Positions 62,867 through 64,000 of a DNA stretch of 64,000 nucleotides are shown one piece after another; the first letter of the stretch is position 1, and the number at the start of each line of letters is the position of its first letter. The stretch comes from Dyadobacter sp. CY312 (GTDB taxonomy: Bacteria; Bacteroidota; Bacteroidia; Cytophagales; Spirosomataceae): NCBI RefSeq assembly GCF_021390535.1, contig NZ_JAJUXG010000001.1, forward strand, positions 434,001 to 498,000, written 5' to 3'. The notes beneath the pieces are model-generated. The model worked only from the letters and a program-made list of their open reading frames with translations. It did no database searches and was not told where the DNA came from. Made by a program: the position numbers and the translations under genes.

Positions 62867-63256
62867 ATGGAAACATTGACAAAAACAGAAGAGAAAGTGA
62901 TGCAAATCCTTTGGGACATAAAGCGGGGATTTGTGAAGGATATCATCGACAGAATGGGGGAGCCGCAACCGCCATACAACACCATATCCTCTCTGGTGCG
63001 TATTCTTGAAAAGAAGGGGTTTGTGGATTACAAGGCATACGGTAAGACGCACGAATATTTCCCGGCTATCTCGAAACTAGCTTACAGGAGTTTTACCTTC
63101 AAAAATTTCGTCGCCAATTATTTTGAAGGGGAGCCAGAGAAAGTACTATCCTTCATGGTTAAGGAAGAAAATGTTGGTCAGCAGGAAATACAAAAAATGC
63201 TGCAAATGCTGGATGACAAAGAGAATAATCTAAACAAAGAAAGCGATGCTAACTAG
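62867..63256 (+). CDS. BlaI/MecI/CopY-family repressor
   Basis: A 129-residue winged-helix repressor: 'TKTEEKVMQILWDIKRGFVKDIIDRMGEPQPPYNTISSLVRILEKKGFVDYKAYGKTHEYFP' is the family's hallmark. It pairs with the M56/BlaR1 peptidase gene that overlaps its end by 11 nt. In Staphylococcus the BlaR1 protease cleaves BlaI on beta-lactam binding; in Bacteroidota these pairs often have other targets and no beta-lactamase nearby. Confidence 0.93.
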   Translation: METLTKTEEKVMQILWDIKRGFVKDIIDRMGEPQPPYNTISSLVRILEKKGFVDYKAYGKTHEYFPAISKLAYRSFTFKNFVANYFEGEPEKVLSFMVKEENVGQQEIQKMLQMLDDKENNLNKESDAN

Positions 63257-64000
63257 CTTTTCGATCTGGCTTTTTCAGGCTTCGGTGGCCATTATTCTAC
63301 TGGCAGCCTGCTATAAATTGTTGCTTGAAAAGCTGACCTTTTTTGAGTGGAATCGCGCCTATCTGCTTTTAGGTATGCTCGCATGTTTGGTAATTCCAGT
63401 ACTTCCATCACCATCCTTTTTGACGAACCTCTTGTTCGACACAACTGCTGGCGAAACGTATCTTTTCGATTTGCCTCTCAAATTCAATACAACCTCAGTA
63501 AATACTTCAACTAGCAATGTTACGGTAGCTTCTATGGATTGGCAAACGTGGTCTGTTCGTCTTTTAGCAACTGTATATCTTATGGGAGTTTTTTACAAAA
63601 TTGTTGGGTTACTAATGTCGCTTGCCAAACTCTCTAAACTGAAAAGAAACTCCATACTCGTAGATACAAGCAACGACATTCAAGTCTTTTCACAAGACAA
63701 ACTTCCTACATTCTCGTTTTTCAAAAACATTTTCCTGAATGAAAAAACAAGCCTGTTGAACGATTGGGAAATGCAGCAGATTATGTTTCATGAACGTATT
63801 CACATCGTTCAGAAACACAGTTATGATGTTATCTTTTATGAAGTTGCAACAATTGTATTCTGGTTTAATCCCTGTGTTTATTACTTGTCGAAGGAAATCA
63901 GGCAGGTTCATGAATATCTGGTAGACCATGAGCTAAATATTGATAAATCGACATCTGCCGGATATGGTGAACTGCTTATCAAACTCGCCACTCAATCCGG
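63246..64000 (+). CDS. M56/BlaR1-family membrane peptidase (3' truncated by window end)
   Basis: The frame is open to the end of the window (251 codons visible). Hydrophobic helices at the N-terminus ('IWLFQASVAIILLAACYKLLL', 'AYLLLGMLACLVIPVLP') and zinc motif HERIH in 'QQIMFHERIHIVQKHSYDVIFYE', then 'FWFNPCVYYLSKEIRQVHEYLVDHELN' are typical of M56. It is a membrane protease that probably cleaves the BlaI-type repressor. Its start ATG (63246) overlaps the repressor's end. The sensor or C-terminal part lies outside the window. Confidence 0.9.
   Translation, partial: MLTSFSIWLFQASVAIILLAACYKLLLEKLTFFEWNRAYLLLGMLACLVIPVLPSPSFLTNLLFDTTAGETYLFDLPLKFNTTSVNTSTSNVTVASMDWQTWSVRLLATVYLMGVFYKIVGLLMSLAKLSKLKRNSILVDTSNDIQVFSQDKLPTFSFFKNIFLNEKTSLLNDWEMQQIMFHERIHIVQKHSYDVIFYEVATIVFWFNPCVYYLSKEIRQVHEYLVDHELNIDKSTSAGYGELLIKLATQS

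Noticed and set aside
1..64000. CRISPR array or cas genes
   Set aside because: No regular direct repeats with spacers and no cas-like proteins seen; the repeats found are REP-like or mobile-element ends.
1..64000. A dedicated anti-phage defence island
   Set aside because: The AAA ATPase and the GNAT-like protein have no known defence partners, and no restriction-modification, Abi, CBASS or similar set is visible.

Overview
The window looks like a chromosomal piece from a Bacteroidota bacterium of the order Cytophagales, most likely close to Dyadobacter/Spirosomaceae (an inference from gene content, not a database match). The signs are a SusC/SusD pair, several secreted proteins with C-terminal type IX secretion (T9SS) sorting domains, DUF2480, CbpA/CbpM, a BlaI/M56 pair, LytS/LytTR and HxlR regulators, and promoter-like elements of the Bacteroidota type (TTG about 17-23 nt before TAnnTTTG).

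Layout. 1-8.7 kb: end of a YfcC-type carrier, a DUF418 membrane protein, YggS overlapping a small AAA ATPase, a frameshifted MacB/FtsX-type permease, a small acidic protein and a CPA1 Na+/H+ antiporter. 8.7-18.7 kb: a noncoding stretch with a GNAT remnant and REP-like hairpins, then an MTHFR-like protein, ArsR regulator plus Old Yellow Enzyme, RidA, a single-domain response regulator, a cytosolic alpha-amylase, a DEAD-box helicase, a CHRD lipoprotein and a TPR/SH3-like membrane protein. 18.7-22.9 kb: tRNA-Lys followed by a decayed integrated element: a 5'-truncated large serine recombinase, a 3'-truncated TetR gene with its palindromic operator, an IS66 transposase remnant and small inverted-repeat elements.

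22.9-26.8 kb is the most interesting unit. Five co-directional genes (superoxide dismutase, DUF2480, FMN reductase, ferredoxin reductase, 2Fe-2S ferredoxin) face a SufR-like Fe-S regulator. The shared intergenic region carries a perfect palindrome whose core is CAAC-N6-GTTG, the published SufR operator of cyanobacteria, and it overlaps the -33 element of the sod promoter. This suggests an Fe-S-sensing redox operon.

27.8-37.3 kb: secreted proteins (a P-domain/lysyl oxidase fusion, an SdrD_B-like T9SS protein and an M12-like zinc protease with a T9SS tail), a LuxR-type regulator with a degenerate receiver, and a TPR-TM-AraC regulator split by one in-frame stop. 37.4-43.4 kb: SDR plus HxlR, DoxX, a haem-binding/P460 protein with a P460-like lipoprotein, a LytS/LytTR two-component pair and DUF1223. 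43.6-48 kb: surface/adhesin genes and gene fragments plus a TetR regulator. 48.8-53.7 kb: a SusC/SusD pair without a neighbouring carbohydrate enzyme. 53.8-64 kb: CbpM/CbpA, VF530, an oxidoreductase, an isochorismatase-like hydrolase, an outer-membrane barrel, a phage-like GNAT-fold protein coupled to miaA, citrate synthase, and BlaI plus the start of an M56/BlaR1 peptidase cut by the window end.

Four clear copies, plus one degenerate copy, of a 95-174 bp element with TGGARAATTCGGA-type terminal inverted repeats lie in the accessory zones. A separate 98-bp repeat occurs twice.
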